DNA of 64,000 nucleotides from Amaricoccus macauensis (GCF_014201905.1 NZ_JACHFM010000002.1:1240001-1304000); one strand, 5' to 3'. Shown: positions 35,611 to 44,872, counted from the stretch's first letter. Notes: generated from the sequence alone by a model not told the origin. Numbers and translations: made by a program.

Positions 35611-37134
35611 GTGATCAGGAACGCCCGGACGGTGAGGCGCTTCGGTATCAGCGGCATGCGTCTCGGCGCGGCGCTTGCCATCGCCGCCCTCGTCGTCAGT
35701 GCGGCCGCGGCCGATACAGCCACCGAGGAATCCGCGGCAGTGCAGCGCGCCGCGCGGGTGGAGGTTCCGGCCGCAAGCTCGCGCTTCATCCTGACGCGAC
35801 CGGTGGGGTCCGAGGCGCCACAACGCCGGATTCCGGCGATCGGGCGGGTCATCTCGGACCCGGTTGCGATCACCGACGTGAACGCGGCGATCAGCGGACA
35901 GGTGGCCGAAGTGTTCGTCCTGCCGGGCAGCATTGTCGCGAAGGGCGACCCGATTGCGTCCGTCACGAGCCCCGACTTCATCTTTACGCAGCGCAGCTAT
36001 CTGGGGCTTCTGGCGAACGAGGAACGGCTCGAGATCCTGCGGGGCGAGGGCAACCTTCCGAACTATCTCGAAGGCGCGCGTGACAACCTCCGCTGGTGGG
36101 GCATGACGGAAGGACAGATCGACGCGCTGATCGAGAGCGGCAGACCGGTCGAGCGGCTGAACCTCGTTGCCCCGGACGCCGGCATCGTCACGGAGGTTCT
36201 GGTACGGCCGGGGGACATGATCGATGCCGGCGACCGGACCATGCAGAACTTCATCGTGCTTGGCCGGGCGGTGGCGCGGATCCTGCGCGCCGATGCGCCC
36301 CTGACGCTCGAGGTGACCGCCTATGCAGCCGTGCCTCTCGGCGGCCCGGAGGCACGGCTGCAGCGCCCCCCGGAGCTTTCAGTCAACGCGGTGACGCCAC
36401 CGGCGGAGATGGCGGACCAGAATTTTGCCGCGCCCGATGGCGCGCGCCCCGGTCCAGCCGGATTGCCCGACGCAGGGACGGAATGGGGAGATCTCGGACA
36501 GGTGCCGGACTCGGGCGGATCGACCGGGGAAGTCGCTCCTGTCGATATGGTTCCGCTGATCGGCGGATCAGCTCCGGCCCCGCACGGCACCTCGGCTCGC
36601 AATGACCCACCCGCGGAGGCAGGAGCCCCCGCCGACACCGGAGCGGAGAGCGCCGCCCCACCGGCAGCGACGGACGAGGAAGCCGTGCCCGCGTCGGTCG
36701 AGGCGGAGCGGGACAAGGTTCACGTGCTGCTTCCCCGCGGCGGCCCGGACGGCGGTGCGATCGCCCTGCCCCTCGGGATCGTTGTGCCGGACATCGACCC
36801 GACGACCCAGCAGGCGCGGGCTCTCGTCAGCCTGAAAGGGCTCGGGCACGATTTCGCCCTGGGACAATCCTTGCCGGTCGAAATCGTCATCCAGCCGTCA
36901 AGCGGCGTCTGGCTTCCCGCCGAGGCGGTGCTCGGCCCCGACGTCGTCTATGTGACAACGGACGGCGGGTATGAGCGCCGGGAAATCGAGGTCGCCGACC
37001 GCACGTCGGGCTGGCTTCGCGCGGCGGAAGGCATCGAGCCCGGCGAGGAAGTCGTCCTCCGGGGAAAGACCCTGCTGGAAGGGGCGTATCGGCGCGGAAG
37101 CGCGGTGGCCGCGGGCGATCATCATCATCACTGA
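35611..37134 (+). CDS. Membrane-fusion (adaptor) protein 2 of an RND pump, with Pro/Ala linker and His tail
   Basis: About 507 residues from GTG 35611, one base after the previous stop; ATG 35656 would also give a signal peptide (MRLGAALAIAALVVSAAAA). The CusB-like core is split: PAIGRVISDPVAITDVNAAISGQVAEVF and NLVAPDAGIVTEVLVRPGDMIDAG, then an acidic Pro/Ala-rich insert at about 270-375, then a barrel and membrane-proximal region (WLPAEAVLGPDVVYVTTDGGYERREIEV). The tail is GDHHHH, a natural metal-binding end. It is the partner of the RND pump encoded next. A duplicated adaptor in one operon is unusual. Confidence 0.82.
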   Translation: MIRNARTVRRFGISGMRLGAALAIAALVVSAAAADTATEESAAVQRAARVEVPAASSRFILTRPVGSEAPQRRIPAIGRVISDPVAITDVNAAISGQVAEVFVLPGSIVAKGDPIASVTSPDFIFTQRSYLGLLANEERLEILRGEGNLPNYLEGARDNLRWWGMTEGQIDALIESGRPVERLNLVAPDAGIVTEVLVRPGDMIDAGDRTMQNFIVLGRAVARILRADAPLTLEVTAYAAVPLGGPEARLQRPPELSVNAVTPPAEMADQNFAAPDGARPGPAGLPDAGTEWGDLGQVPDSGGSTGEVAPVDMVPLIGGSAPAPHGTSARNDPPAEAGAPADTGAESAAPPAATDEEAVPASVEAERDKVHVLLPRGGPDGGAIALPLGIVVPDIDPTTQQARALVSLKGLGHDFALGQSLPVEIVIQPSSGVWLPAEAVLGPDVVYVTTDGGYERREIEVADRTSGWLRAAEGIEPGEEVVLRGKTLLEGAYRRGSAVAAGDHHHH

Positions 37135-37176
37135 CGGGCTGGTGGCCGCCACCGAAGACCTCGGAGGACGAGACAA

Positions 37177-40100
37177 GTGTTCGACTGGATCATCCGCGCA
37201 TCCCTGCGCCATCGCTGGACGGTCATCGCGATCTACATCGCTCTGGCGCTCGCGGCGGTCGCACTTGTGCCGCGCATGCCGCTCGACGTCTTTCCCGAGT
37301 TCGCCCCGCCGCAGATCCAGATCCAGACCGAGGCGCCCGGCTTTCCCTCCGAAGACGTGGAGACCCTGATCACGCGTCCCCTCGAGTCCGCGCTGCAGGG
37401 AATGCCGCACGTCGCCCGCATGCGGTCGTTCTCCACGGTCGGCCTGTCGCGGATCATCGTGGTCTTCGAGCCATCGATCGACGTCTATGACGCGCGGATG
37501 CTCGCGCAGGAGCGCCTGCAACGGGCCGCGCCGCTCCTGCCGGCCGGTGCGATGCCGGCGCAGATGATGCCGATGACGTCGGCGGTGAGCTGGCTGCAGA
37601 AGTTCGCGCTGATCGACTGGTCGCCCGAGCCCGATCCGCTGGCGTTGCGCAGCCTGGTGGACTGGGACTTCCGCAACGCCCTGCTTGCACAGCCCGGGGT
37701 TGCCGAGGTGGTCGCCACCGGCGGAGGGGTGAAACAGTATCAGGTGCTCGTCGATCCGATCCGGATGCGGACGGCGGACGTCTCCATGGACGACGTGATC
37801 ACCGCCGCGCGCGAAGCGAACCTGATCCTGCCGGGCGCGTTCATGCAGCCGTCCCGCGATCAGGAGTATTTCCTGCGGGTGGACGGGCGCGCGCGCAGCG
37901 TGACCGATATTGCGCAGACGCTGATCGTGCTGCGCAACGGCGTGCCGCTGACGCTGGGCGATGTCGCCGAGGTCACCGAAGGCCCGGAGATCAGGCGCGG
38001 CGACGGCCAGACGATCGACGGCAACGCCGTTGTCGGTACCGTGTCGAAGCTCTGGGGCGCGGACACGCTCGACACCTCGAACGCGGTTCAGGAGACGCTC
38101 GCACGCCTCGCGCAGAGCCTGCCCGACCACATCCAGATGATCCCTGATGTCTTCCGTCAGGCGACGTCGATCGAACGATCGGTCTCGAACCTCCAGCGCG
38201 CGCTGATTGAATCGATCGCCGTCGTGGCACTGGTGCTGCTGCTGCTTCTCGGTCACTGGCGACCGACGCTCATCAGCCTCATCGCAATTCCCACGTCGCT
38301 CACCGTGGGAGCGCTGATCCTGTGGGGGCTCGGGGTCGGCATCAATGCCCTGACCCTCGGCGGGTTGATCTTTGCGATCGGCGAGGTTGTCGACGACGCG
38401 GTCATCGACGTCGAGAACATCCTGCGACGCCAACGCGAAGCGCGGGCCACCGGTCACAAGATCAACGTGCTCGAGACGGTCTTTGAGGGTTCATCGGAGA
38501 TCCGCAACTCGGTCGTCTTCGCCACGGCGATCGTGGTGCTGGCCTTCGTCCCGATCTTCTTCTTGTCGGAGATCGAGGGGCGGCTCTTCGCGCCGATGGC
38601 AATTGCCTATATCGCGGCGGTCGCGGGCTCGCTGCTGGTCGCGCTCTCCCTCGTGCCGGTGCTCTGCTACTTCACCCTGCGCCGCGACGCCCGGGAGGAG
38701 CGCCTGAGCCGCACCGCCCTCTGGCTTCGCACGCGCTACCTCGATCTGCTTGCCCGGATCGTCGGCATGGGCCGGACCGCCCTTCTTGCCAGCATTGCCG
38801 GAACCCTGCTGGCGGTCCTGCTGCTTTCGACCGCGCACCGGGCGTTTCTTCCGCAGCAAGGCGAAGGCAACGTCGTCGTCGCGACGACGACCATGCCCGG
38901 AACATCGCTCGAAGAGACCATGCGTATCGGCAGGGAAGTGATCCGCATGGTGTCGGCGGTGCCGGGCGTGAAGAGCGTGGTCCAACGCGCGGGACGCTCG
39001 CGGCTCGACGAAGACGCGCAGCCGGTCAACTTCTCCGAGTTCGACGTGACGCTCGATCCGTCCCTGCATGATGCAAGCGCGGTTCTCGATGCCATTCGAA
39101 CCGAGCTGACCGCCCTGCCCGGGGTCGCGTCGAACGTGTCGCAGTTCATCACGCACCGGATGCAGGAGATCCTGTCAGGCATCAGCGCTCAGGTCGTCGT
39201 GCGGATCTTCGGCTCGGATCTGAACGAGCTGGAGCGGCTGCAGGGAGCGGTGCTGCGGTCAGTGTCCGGCATCCATGGCATCACCGACCTGCAGGCCGAG
39301 CCGCTGGTGGCGATCCCCGGCCATGACATCCGGGTCGATCGCTCTGCCGCGGCGCTCTACGGGTTCACGCCGACGGAGATCGTCCGACAGGTCGGCGCCG
39401 CGCTGAACGGCCTGCCGGTATCGCGGATCGTCGAGGGCGATCGCAGCTTTGACCTGATCGTCCGGGCGTCCGAGGCCGCACGGGCGGATCTCGACGCGAT
39501 CTCGCAGTTGCCGCTTCGCAGCGCCACGGGCGCGACCGTGCCCTTGAGCGCCGTCGCGAGCCTCGCGCCTGCGCAGGACCGTTACCAGATCGCGCACGAC
39601 GCAGGGCAGCGCCGCGCGGTGGTGCAGTGGAATGTGCCCGGCGGCGATCTCGTCGGTGTGGTCGCGGCGGCGCGCGGCGCCATGGCGGCGGTGGAGCTGC
39701 CGCCCGGGTACCGTCTCGATATCGGCGGCGACTACGTCGGTCAGCAGCGCGCGACGAAGAACCTCCTCTGGTCCGGGACGCTGAGCCTCCTCGGGATCCT
39801 GCTCCTGCTGTCACTCGCCTTCCGCTCGGGATGGATGGCCGCGCTGGTCGCGCTCAATGTGCCGTTCGCGCTGGTCGGAGGTGCGGTGGCCCTGCGCCTC
39901 GCCGGGGCGGGCCTCGACATCGCCTCCACGGTCGGGCTGATCGCGCTTGCCGGTGTCGCGGCGCGCAATGGCATCCTGCTGCTCACCCGATACGAAACCC
40001 TCGAAGCCGCGGGCGGGCGGGATACCGTCGGGATCGCCCTTCAGGGGGCGACCGATCGACTGCTGCCGATCCTGATGACAGGACTCACGACGGCGCTTGC

Positions 40101-40302
40101 CGTGGTGCCGCTGCTCCTCGGCGATCCGGTCGGAAAGGAGTATCAGCGCGCCGTCGCACTGGTGCTGTTCGGGGGAATGGTGAGCTCGCTCCTGCTCAAT
40201 CTGCTGCTGGTTCCGCCGCTCTATGTGCTGCTGAGGCAGCGTGTGGCCGGGCTGGCGCCGGACAATTCTTCGCAGACGGTGAGATCGACGGTCGGACCAT
40301 GA
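37177..40302 (+). CDS. Heavy-metal RND efflux pump, CusA/CzcA family
   Basis: 1041 residues from a GTG (VFDWIIRASLRHRWTVIAIY). The architecture is typical: TM1, a large periplasmic loop (DVFPEFAPPQIQIQTEAPGFPSEDVETLITRPLE), TM2-6 with the HME proton-relay motif GEVVDDAVIDVENILRR in TM4, a second loop, and TM7-12 ending NLLLVPPLYVLL. The AcrB-like drug class lacks this TM4 form. It likely exports copper or a related metal, or functions in copper supply to the periplasm. No outer-membrane factor gene (CusC/TolC type) is seen in the operon. Confidence 0.92.
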   Translation: MFDWIIRASLRHRWTVIAIYIALALAAVALVPRMPLDVFPEFAPPQIQIQTEAPGFPSEDVETLITRPLESALQGMPHVARMRSFSTVGLSRIIVVFEPSIDVYDARMLAQERLQRAAPLLPAGAMPAQMMPMTSAVSWLQKFALIDWSPEPDPLALRSLVDWDFRNALLAQPGVAEVVATGGGVKQYQVLVDPIRMRTADVSMDDVITAAREANLILPGAFMQPSRDQEYFLRVDGRARSVTDIAQTLIVLRNGVPLTLGDVAEVTEGPEIRRGDGQTIDGNAVVGTVSKLWGADTLDTSNAVQETLARLAQSLPDHIQMIPDVFRQATSIERSVSNLQRALIESIAVVALVLLLLLGHWRPTLISLIAIPTSLTVGALILWGLGVGINALTLGGLIFAIGEVVDDAVIDVENILRRQREARATGHKINVLETVFEGSSEIRNSVVFATAIVVLAFVPIFFLSEIEGRLFAPMAIAYIAAVAGSLLVALSLVPVLCYFTLRRDAREERLSRTALWLRTRYLDLLARIVGMGRTALLASIAGTLLAVLLLSTAHRAFLPQQGEGNVVVATTTMPGTSLEETMRIGREVIRMVSAVPGVKSVVQRAGRSRLDEDAQPVNFSEFDVTLDPSLHDASAVLDAIRTELTALPGVASNVSQFITHRMQEILSGISAQVVVRIFGSDLNELERLQGAVLRSVSGIHGITDLQAEPLVAIPGHDIRVDRSAAALYGFTPTEIVRQVGAALNGLPVSRIVEGDRSFDLIVRASEAARADLDAISQLPLRSATGATVPLSAVASLAPAQDRYQIAHDAGQRRAVVQWNVPGGDLVGVVAAARGAMAAVELPPGYRLDIGGDYVGQQRATKNLLWSGTLSLLGILLLLSLAFRSGWMAALVALNVPFALVGGAVALRLAGAGLDIASTVGLIALAGVAARNGILLLTRYETLEAAGGRDTVGIALQGATDRLLPILMTGLTTALAVVPLLLGDPVGKEYQRAVALVLFGGMVSSLLLNLLLVPPLYVLLRQRVAGLAPDNSSQTVRSTVGP

Positions 40303-40442
40303 CCTCCGCCGATGCCGCGCGACGGAAGGCCCGCGCGACGAATGCTGCCTCCCGCCTCCTCAGGCGTGCGGCGCCATGGCGGCGGCGCCGATGCTTCGTG
40401 ACGGAAATTGCGCCAGAAGCCCGGGCCTGACTGCGTGAATGA

Positions 40443-41501
40443 TCACTCGGCGGGTGCCAGGCCTTCGATCAGCTGGCGGAGGCCAATCGCCGCTCCGAGG
40501 CAGATCGACGCCAACGTGACGGGTGCGCTGAATGCCAGGAGGGACATGGCGGAGATGCCCTGACCGATGCTGCATCCAGCCGCAACGACCGCGCCACACC
40601 CCATCATCGCCGCGCCCATGATCTGACGCCTCAGTTCTCGCGGGTCCTCGCAGGCCTCCCAGCGGAAGCGCCCCCTGCGAATGCTGCCGAGGAAGGCCCC
40701 GACAAGAACACCGGTGACCGAGCCTACACCGAAGCTCAGACTGCTCCCCGACGACGTCATCACGTAGAGCATCGTCTGGCCGAGCGGGGACGAGAAGGTG
40801 TGGGAGTCGACGGTGACCGCACCGAAGCTCTCGTAGGCGAGCCACTGCGTCCCGATCCAGCCCGACGCGATGGCCAAGCCGACCGAAATGCCGGCAACCG
40901 CGGACCCGGTCCCCATCCGCTGCTTCCGCCAGGGCCAGAGCGCGATCAGCACGAACGCGACGCCTGCCCCGACTCCCCAGACGACCGGCGAGAGCCCCGT
41001 CGCCCGGGCCGCGGCATGGGCGAGGCCGGGCGGCACGGCAGGCATCGGGTCGCGGGCGAAGAGAAGCAGCCGCAATTCGGCAAAAGGCCCCGAAAGCGTC
41101 GCGTAGGCCGCGAGACCCATGACAAGGACGATGACAAAGGAGCGCATATCCCCACCGCCGAGTCGCGCGAGCGCCCCGTAACCGCAGCCGCCCGCAATCG
41201 CCATGCCATACCCGAAGAGGAGACCACCGAACACGGAGCCCGAGAGGCTCCAGCCCTGACCGAGGTAGAAGGTGTCCTCCGCGCGAAGGAGCCCCGCGGA
41301 GATCGCGCCGAATGTCACGATGATCGCCGCGCCAATTGCGAGCAACCACATGCGGATGCGGACAGTGCTGCCGGAGTAGAGCAGGTCTTCGATCGCTCCG
41401 AGCGTACAGAAGCGTCCGAGCCGCGCGGCAAGACCAAGCACGATGCCGCCGAGCAGGCCGATCAACGCTGCCAGCGATGGGGCACCAACAACATCGACCA
41501 T
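40443..41501 (-). CDS. soxT: YeeE/YedE-type sulfur-compound transporter SoxT
   Basis: 352 residues with about nine to ten membrane segments. Repeated motifs typical of YeeE/YedE, such as LGLAARLGRFCTLGAIEDLL, GYGMAIAGGCGYGALARLGGG and AGCSIGQGISAMSLLAFSAP, carry the conserved Cys residues proposed to handle sulfane sulfur. ATG 41501 is chosen over a longer frame for its GGGAGG site. It lies 49 bp downstream of soxR, in the same direction, as in other sox clusters, and probably imports thiosulfate or sulfur. Confidence 0.85.
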   Translation of the reverse strand: MVDVVGAPSLAALIGLLGGIVLGLAARLGRFCTLGAIEDLLYSGSTVRIRMWLLAIGAAIIVTFGAISAGLLRAEDTFYLGQGWSLSGSVFGGLLFGYGMAIAGGCGYGALARLGGGDMRSFVIVLVMGLAAYATLSGPFAELRLLLFARDPMPAVPPGLAHAAARATGLSPVVWGVGAGVAFVLIALWPWRKQRMGTGSAVAGISVGLAIASGWIGTQWLAYESFGAVTVDSHTFSSPLGQTMLYVMTSSGSSLSFGVGSVTGVLVGAFLGSIRRGRFRWEACEDPRELRRQIMGAAMMGCGAVVAAGCSIGQGISAMSLLAFSAPVTLASICLGAAIGLRQLIEGLAPAE

Positions 41502-41550
41502 CGACCCCTCCCACGCGAGTTCCCCGCGCTGCTCCGTCGTCCCTGCGGGG

Positions 41551-41886
41551 TCAATCAGGGCGGCAGAATAGCTCGTAGACCACTTCGATGATCTGCCGCG
41601 GCCGGTCATCCGTCAAGCTGTAGTAGATCGTCTTGCCATCCCGGCGGGTCTTGACGAGACCCTCGAGCCGCAGGCGCGCGAGCTGCTGGCTGACCGCTGC
41701 CTGCCGGGCCGAGAGCAGCCGCTCGAGCTCGTTGACGGATTTCTCCCCGCTGGCGAGGTGGCAAAGTATCACCAGCCGCCCTTCGTGGCTGAGTGCCTTC
41801 AGAAAATCTGACGCCTTCTGCGCATTCTGGACGATTTTGTCGAGTTCCGCGTCAGTCAGCTTCTCGTCAAAAAGTGGCAGCGCCAT
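41551..41886 (-). CDS. soxR: ArsR-family sulfur-responsive repressor SoxR
   Basis: 111 residues from ATG 41886. Winged helix-turn-helix of the ArsR family: ALSHEGRLVILCHLASGEKSVNELERLLSARQAAVSQQLARLR and RRDGKTIYYSL. Cysteines at 42 and 108 match the pair used by SqrR/BigR persulfide sensors in which a tetrasulfide bridge forms in response to reactive sulfur. It is not the Fe-S SoxR of the superoxide response. It is expected to repress the sox genes, and candidate operators occur at 46139-46158 and 31226-31241. Confidence 0.9.
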   Translation of the reverse strand: MALPLFDEKLTDAELDKIVQNAQKASDFLKALSHEGRLVILCHLASGEKSVNELERLLSARQAAVSQQLARLRLEGLVKTRRDGKTIYYSLTDDRPRQIIEVVYELFCRPD

Positions 41887-41993
41887 CGTTATAAACCCCA
41901 GTGAGGGGACCCCCCTAATCGCCGCAATAGCTATCCATCCAGATATACAAAGAACTGCATGCATTCAAGTCGGGCACTTCCAATTGTCACATA

Positions 41994-42368
41994 TCAGTCT
42001 ATTGGCAATTGGTGTTGCGGGCCGACGCGATCAAAGATCACCGTGATCATCATCCAGAACAACTGGTCGCCGGCATAGCCCTCGATCCGCCCAAGTTCGA
42101 CCGGACCGTCCATCAGTACAAACGTCGGAGTAATTCGCGGCGGAGAGTCGAATTCCAGATCGCCGGGTAGCGGAGCGTTCAGGTCGACGCGCCGCAGGGG
42201 GGCGGCCTGTCCTTCCCTGGTCTTCGGCCAGATCTCGGCAATCTCGGTGTTCCACCGGGCACACCACACGCACCCCTCCTGCTCGACCATGACCATGGAG
42301 AGCTGTGCCCAGGCGGCGCCTGGCATCAGGAGCACCCCGCAGATCGCGAGGATGCGAATGAATCTCAT
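41994..42368 (-). CDS. soxS: Periplasmic thioredoxin SoxS
   Basis: 124 residues with signal peptide MRFIRILAICGVLLMPGAAWA. The active site EGCVWCARW has Cys at 33 and 36, and a later PTFVLMDG region supplies the cis-Pro. SoxS is a thioredoxin that keeps SoxY reduced or reactivates it. It is divergent from soxV, which provides electrons through SoxV-SoxW. Short for a thioredoxin but typical for SoxS. Confidence 0.88.
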   Translation of the reverse strand: MRFIRILAICGVLLMPGAAWAQLSMVMVEQEGCVWCARWNTEIAEIWPKTREGQAAPLRRVDLNAPLPGDLEFDSPPRITPTFVLMDGPVELGRIEGYAGDQLFWMMITVIFDRVGPQHQLPID

Positions 42369-42407
42369 GGGCTGCCTCCGATCGACAGCTGGCTTGACTA
42401 CATAATA

Positions 42408-42426
42408 TATGAATATAAGTATGAAT
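42408..42426. promoter_or_regulatory. Direct repeat TATGAAT x2 in the soxS-soxV gap
   Basis: TATGAAT at 42408-42414 and 42420-42426, spaced 12 bases start to start in a very A+T-rich 86-bp divergent promoter. It contains GAAT half-sites but no full ATTC-N8-GAAT palindrome. Could be a degenerate SoxR site or another regulator's. Confidence 0.35.
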
Positions 42427-42454
42427 CTCGCCAGAATGAAAGAGGGTAGCCGGG

Positions 42455-43195
42455 ATGTTCGATGTCAGCGCCGCAGGGGCGCTCTTTGCCGGCCTGCTCT
42501 CGTTCGTTTCCCCGTGCATTCTCCCGATGGTGCCGTTCTATCTGTCGTACCTGGCCGGCTCCGGCCTGCACGAGACGGCAAGCGGAACCCCCGTCGCGGC
42601 CAGTGTCAGGACGCGGGCAGTCCTGGGCTCCCTGTTCTTCGCCGCCGGAATCGTGACGGTGTTTGTCCTGCTCGGCGCGTCCGCGTCGATGCTCGGGCAG
42701 GCCGTGCGCCAGTGGTTCGGACTTCTGCGGTGGGTCGCGGCGGCGATCATCATCGTGATGGGACTCCACTTCCTCGGCGTTGTGCGGATTCCCCTCCTCT
42801 ATCGCCAGCTGCGGTCGGAGCCCGGCGACGTCCGCAAGCTTTCGCTCGGTGGCGCCTACGTGGTCGGCCTCGCATTCGCTTTCGGCTGGACGCCCTGCGT
42901 GGGACCGGTCCTCGCCGCGATCCTCTTCACGGCCGCCGGCACCGAGACGGCAGCACGCGGCGCGTTCCTGCTGCTGGTCTATGGCATCGGCATGACGCTC
43001 CCGTTCATCATCGCCGCGATGTTCGTCGGGCCGTTCCTCAGGTTCATGGCGCGGTTTCGACGCCACCTGGGCGCTGTCGAAAAGGTCATGGGCCTGTTCC
43101 TTGTCCTGTTCGGCGTCCTGATCGCGACGAACTCGCTCAATCGCATTGGTCAGTGGATGATCGACCATTTCCCGATCTTCATGCGGATCGGCTGA
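42455..43195 (+). CDS. soxV: CcdA/DsbD-like membrane thiol transporter SoxV
   Basis: 246 residues with six membrane segments. The two CcdA catalytic cysteines are C21 in VSPCILP and C148 in WTPCVGPVL. It moves electrons from cytoplasmic thioredoxin to the periplasmic SoxW. The start lies downstream of the A+T-rich divergent promoter. It is followed 14 bp later by soxW. Confidence 0.92.
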   Translation: MFDVSAAGALFAGLLSFVSPCILPMVPFYLSYLAGSGLHETASGTPVAASVRTRAVLGSLFFAAGIVTVFVLLGASASMLGQAVRQWFGLLRWVAAAIIIVMGLHFLGVVRIPLLYRQLRSEPGDVRKLSLGGAYVVGLAFAFGWTPCVGPVLAAILFTAAGTETAARGAFLLLVYGIGMTLPFIIAAMFVGPFLRFMARFRRHLGAVEKVMGLFLVLFGVLIATNSLNRIGQWMIDHFPIFMRIG

Positions 43196-43209
43196 TACCG
43201 GAGGCTGAA

Positions 43210-43797
43210 ATGAGGCACGTCCTGACCGCTCTTTCCCTTTGCCTGGCCGTGACTGCGGCGGAGGCACAGGAGGTGCCTCACGCGGCCGTGCTGGGCGACG
43301 ACGGCCTGCACAAGGCGGCCTGGATGCGCGAGACGTTCAAGGATCTCCGCGACGATCTTGCCGAGGCCAACGCGGAAGGCCTGCGCCTGATGGTGATGAT
43401 CGAGCAGCGCGGCTGCATCTACTGCACCCGCATGCACGAGGAAGTGTATCCCGTGCCCGCCATCGACGCCTATCTGAAAGAACACTATTTCGCCATTCAG
43501 CTCAATATGTTCGGGGATGTTCCCGTCACCGACTTCGACGGCACCACCCTCCCGGAGAAGGACATGGTCAAGCGCTGGGGCGTGCTCTTCACCCCCACGA
43601 CGATGTTCTTTCCGGAGGAGGTTCCCGAGGCTGTCACCGCTCCTGACGCCGCCATCGCCACGATGCCCGGATCCTTCGGGAAGCAGACCTTTCTCAATCT
43701 CCTCACCTGGGTGAACGAGAAGGGGTATCTCACTGATGAACCTTTCCAGAAGTACCACGCCCGGATGCTCGAGATCGAGGGGCAGGAGCAGGAGTGA
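43210..43797 (+). CDS. soxW: Periplasmic thioredoxin SoxW
   Basis: 195 residues with signal peptide (RHVLTALSLCLAVTAAEA). Active site EQRGCIYCTRM has Cys at 69 and 72, and FTPTTMFF provides the cis-Pro. It receives electrons from SoxV and reduces SoxS or Sox proteins. GGAGG precedes the ATG. It is the second gene of the soxVW pair. Confidence 0.9.
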   Translation: MRHVLTALSLCLAVTAAEAQEVPHAAVLGDDGLHKAAWMRETFKDLRDDLAEANAEGLRLMVMIEQRGCIYCTRMHEEVYPVPAIDAYLKEHYFAIQLNMFGDVPVTDFDGTTLPEKDMVKRWGVLFTPTTMFFPEEVPEAVTAPDAAIATMPGSFGKQTFLNLLTWVNEKGYLTDEPFQKYHARMLEIEGQEQE

Positions 43798-43910
43798 CGT
43801 CGCCCCGCGGGTAAATCGCATTCAATAACTAAAATATGTTGTTGTGTTGTGATTAGCTTCGAGGCTAACATGTGCGCAAGCGTGGCCACAGCGCGAGCAA
43901 GGGAGTTCAG

Positions 43911-44396
43911 ATGAAACCAAGCCTGGCAGTGATCGCCGTGACACTCCTTGCCGCGACGGGTGTTCGCGCCGAGGGTGACGCAGTTTCCCCCGAGGCAGTC
44001 GTCTTCGGCGAGCGCGGAAACGTCGAAGAGTCGCTTACGGGTCAGCCCGGTAACCCGGAGGCGGGTGCCGAGGTGATGACAACGAAGGCATCGGGAAACT
44101 GCATCGCCTGTCACCAGGTCACCGCCCTCGAGTCCGCCCAGTTTCTCGGGACTGTCGGCCCCTCGCTCGACGGGGTGGCCGACCGGTGGTCCGAGGCCGA
44201 ACTTCGCGGCATCGTGGCCAACGCCAAGATGGCATTTCCGGATTCGATGATGCCGGCCTTCTACAAGACGACGGGCTTCATCCGGCCCGGAAACGCCTTC
44301 ACGGGCAAAGCGCCGGATGGACCCCTGCCCCCGCTCCTCACGGGCCAGCAGATCGAGGATGTCGTCGCCTACCTCATGACCCTCCGCGCGCAATAA
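43911..44396 (+). CDS. soxX: Monoheme c-type cytochrome SoxX
   Basis: 161 residues with signal peptide (MKPSLAVIAVTLLAATGVRA). One heme site SGNCIACHQ (Cys 64 and 67, His 68) and Met ligand candidates at 113/114 (DSMMPAF). With SoxA it forms the SoxAX complex that couples sulfur compounds to SoxY. GGGAG precedes the ATG. The 113-bp gap after soxW is A+T-rich and contains a GCATTC half-site at 43819-43824. Confidence 0.92.
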   Translation: MKPSLAVIAVTLLAATGVRAEGDAVSPEAVVFGERGNVEESLTGQPGNPEAGAEVMTTKASGNCIACHQVTALESAQFLGTVGPSLDGVADRWSEAELRGIVANAKMAFPDSMMPAFYKTTGFIRPGNAFTGKAPDGPLPPLLTGQQIEDVVAYLMTLRAQ

Positions 44397-44433
44397 CCCG
44401 CGCGCAATGACGGACGACGCACGGAGAAACCCG

Positions 44434-44853
44434 ATGGATTACACCCGCAGACAGACCCTCCTGATGGCGCTCGGCGCCACGGCCGCTGCCTTGGTGCTGC
44501 CGCAGGCGGCTCGCGCGGCGATCGACGAGGCGGTTGCCGCCTTCACCGGTGGCGCCGAGATCGGCAGCGAAGGCATCACCCTGACCGCCCCCGAAATCGC
44601 CGAGAACGGCAACACCGTCCCGATCGAGGTCGACGCGCCCGGTGCGGTGTCGATCATCGTGCTGGCCGGCGGCAACCCGAGCCCGGGCGTCGTCACGTTC
44701 AATTTCGGCCCTCTGGCCGCGGAACAGCGGGCCTCGACCCGCATCCGTCTCGCCACCACGCAGGACGTCCACGCCATCGCGAAACTGGCCGACGGCCGGT
44801 TCGTGCAGACCAGCAGTGAAGTGAAGGTCACGATCGGCGGCTGCGGCGGCTGA
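44434..44853 (+). CDS. soxY: Sulfur carrier subunit SoxY
   Basis: 139 residues. A Tat-type start (YTRRQTLLMALGATAA) with signal cleavage near AARA, an immunoglobulin-like core and the swinging-arm C-terminus GGCGG with the carrier cysteine at 137. The sulfur intermediate is bound there during oxidation. ATG 44434 with GGAGA upstream is preferred to an in-frame ATG nine codons earlier. Confidence 0.95.
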   Translation: MDYTRRQTLLMALGATAAALVLPQAARAAIDEAVAAFTGGAEIGSEGITLTAPEIAENGNTVPIEVDAPGAVSIIVLAGGNPSPGVVTFNFGPLAAEQRASTRIRLATTQDVHAIAKLADGRFVQTSSEVKVTIGGCGG

Positions 44854-44872
44854 CGGAACAGGAGATAATACG

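Noticed and set aside
40299-40430. 43-codon ORF overlapping the end of the RND gene (ATGA)
   Set aside because: Arg/Ala-rich composition with no domain or signal features; likely a chance frame after the pump gene.
41551-41886. SoxR as a redox-stress Fe-S regulator (MerR family)
   Set aside because: The sequence is ArsR-type with two sensor cysteines, and it is in a sulfur-oxidation cluster.
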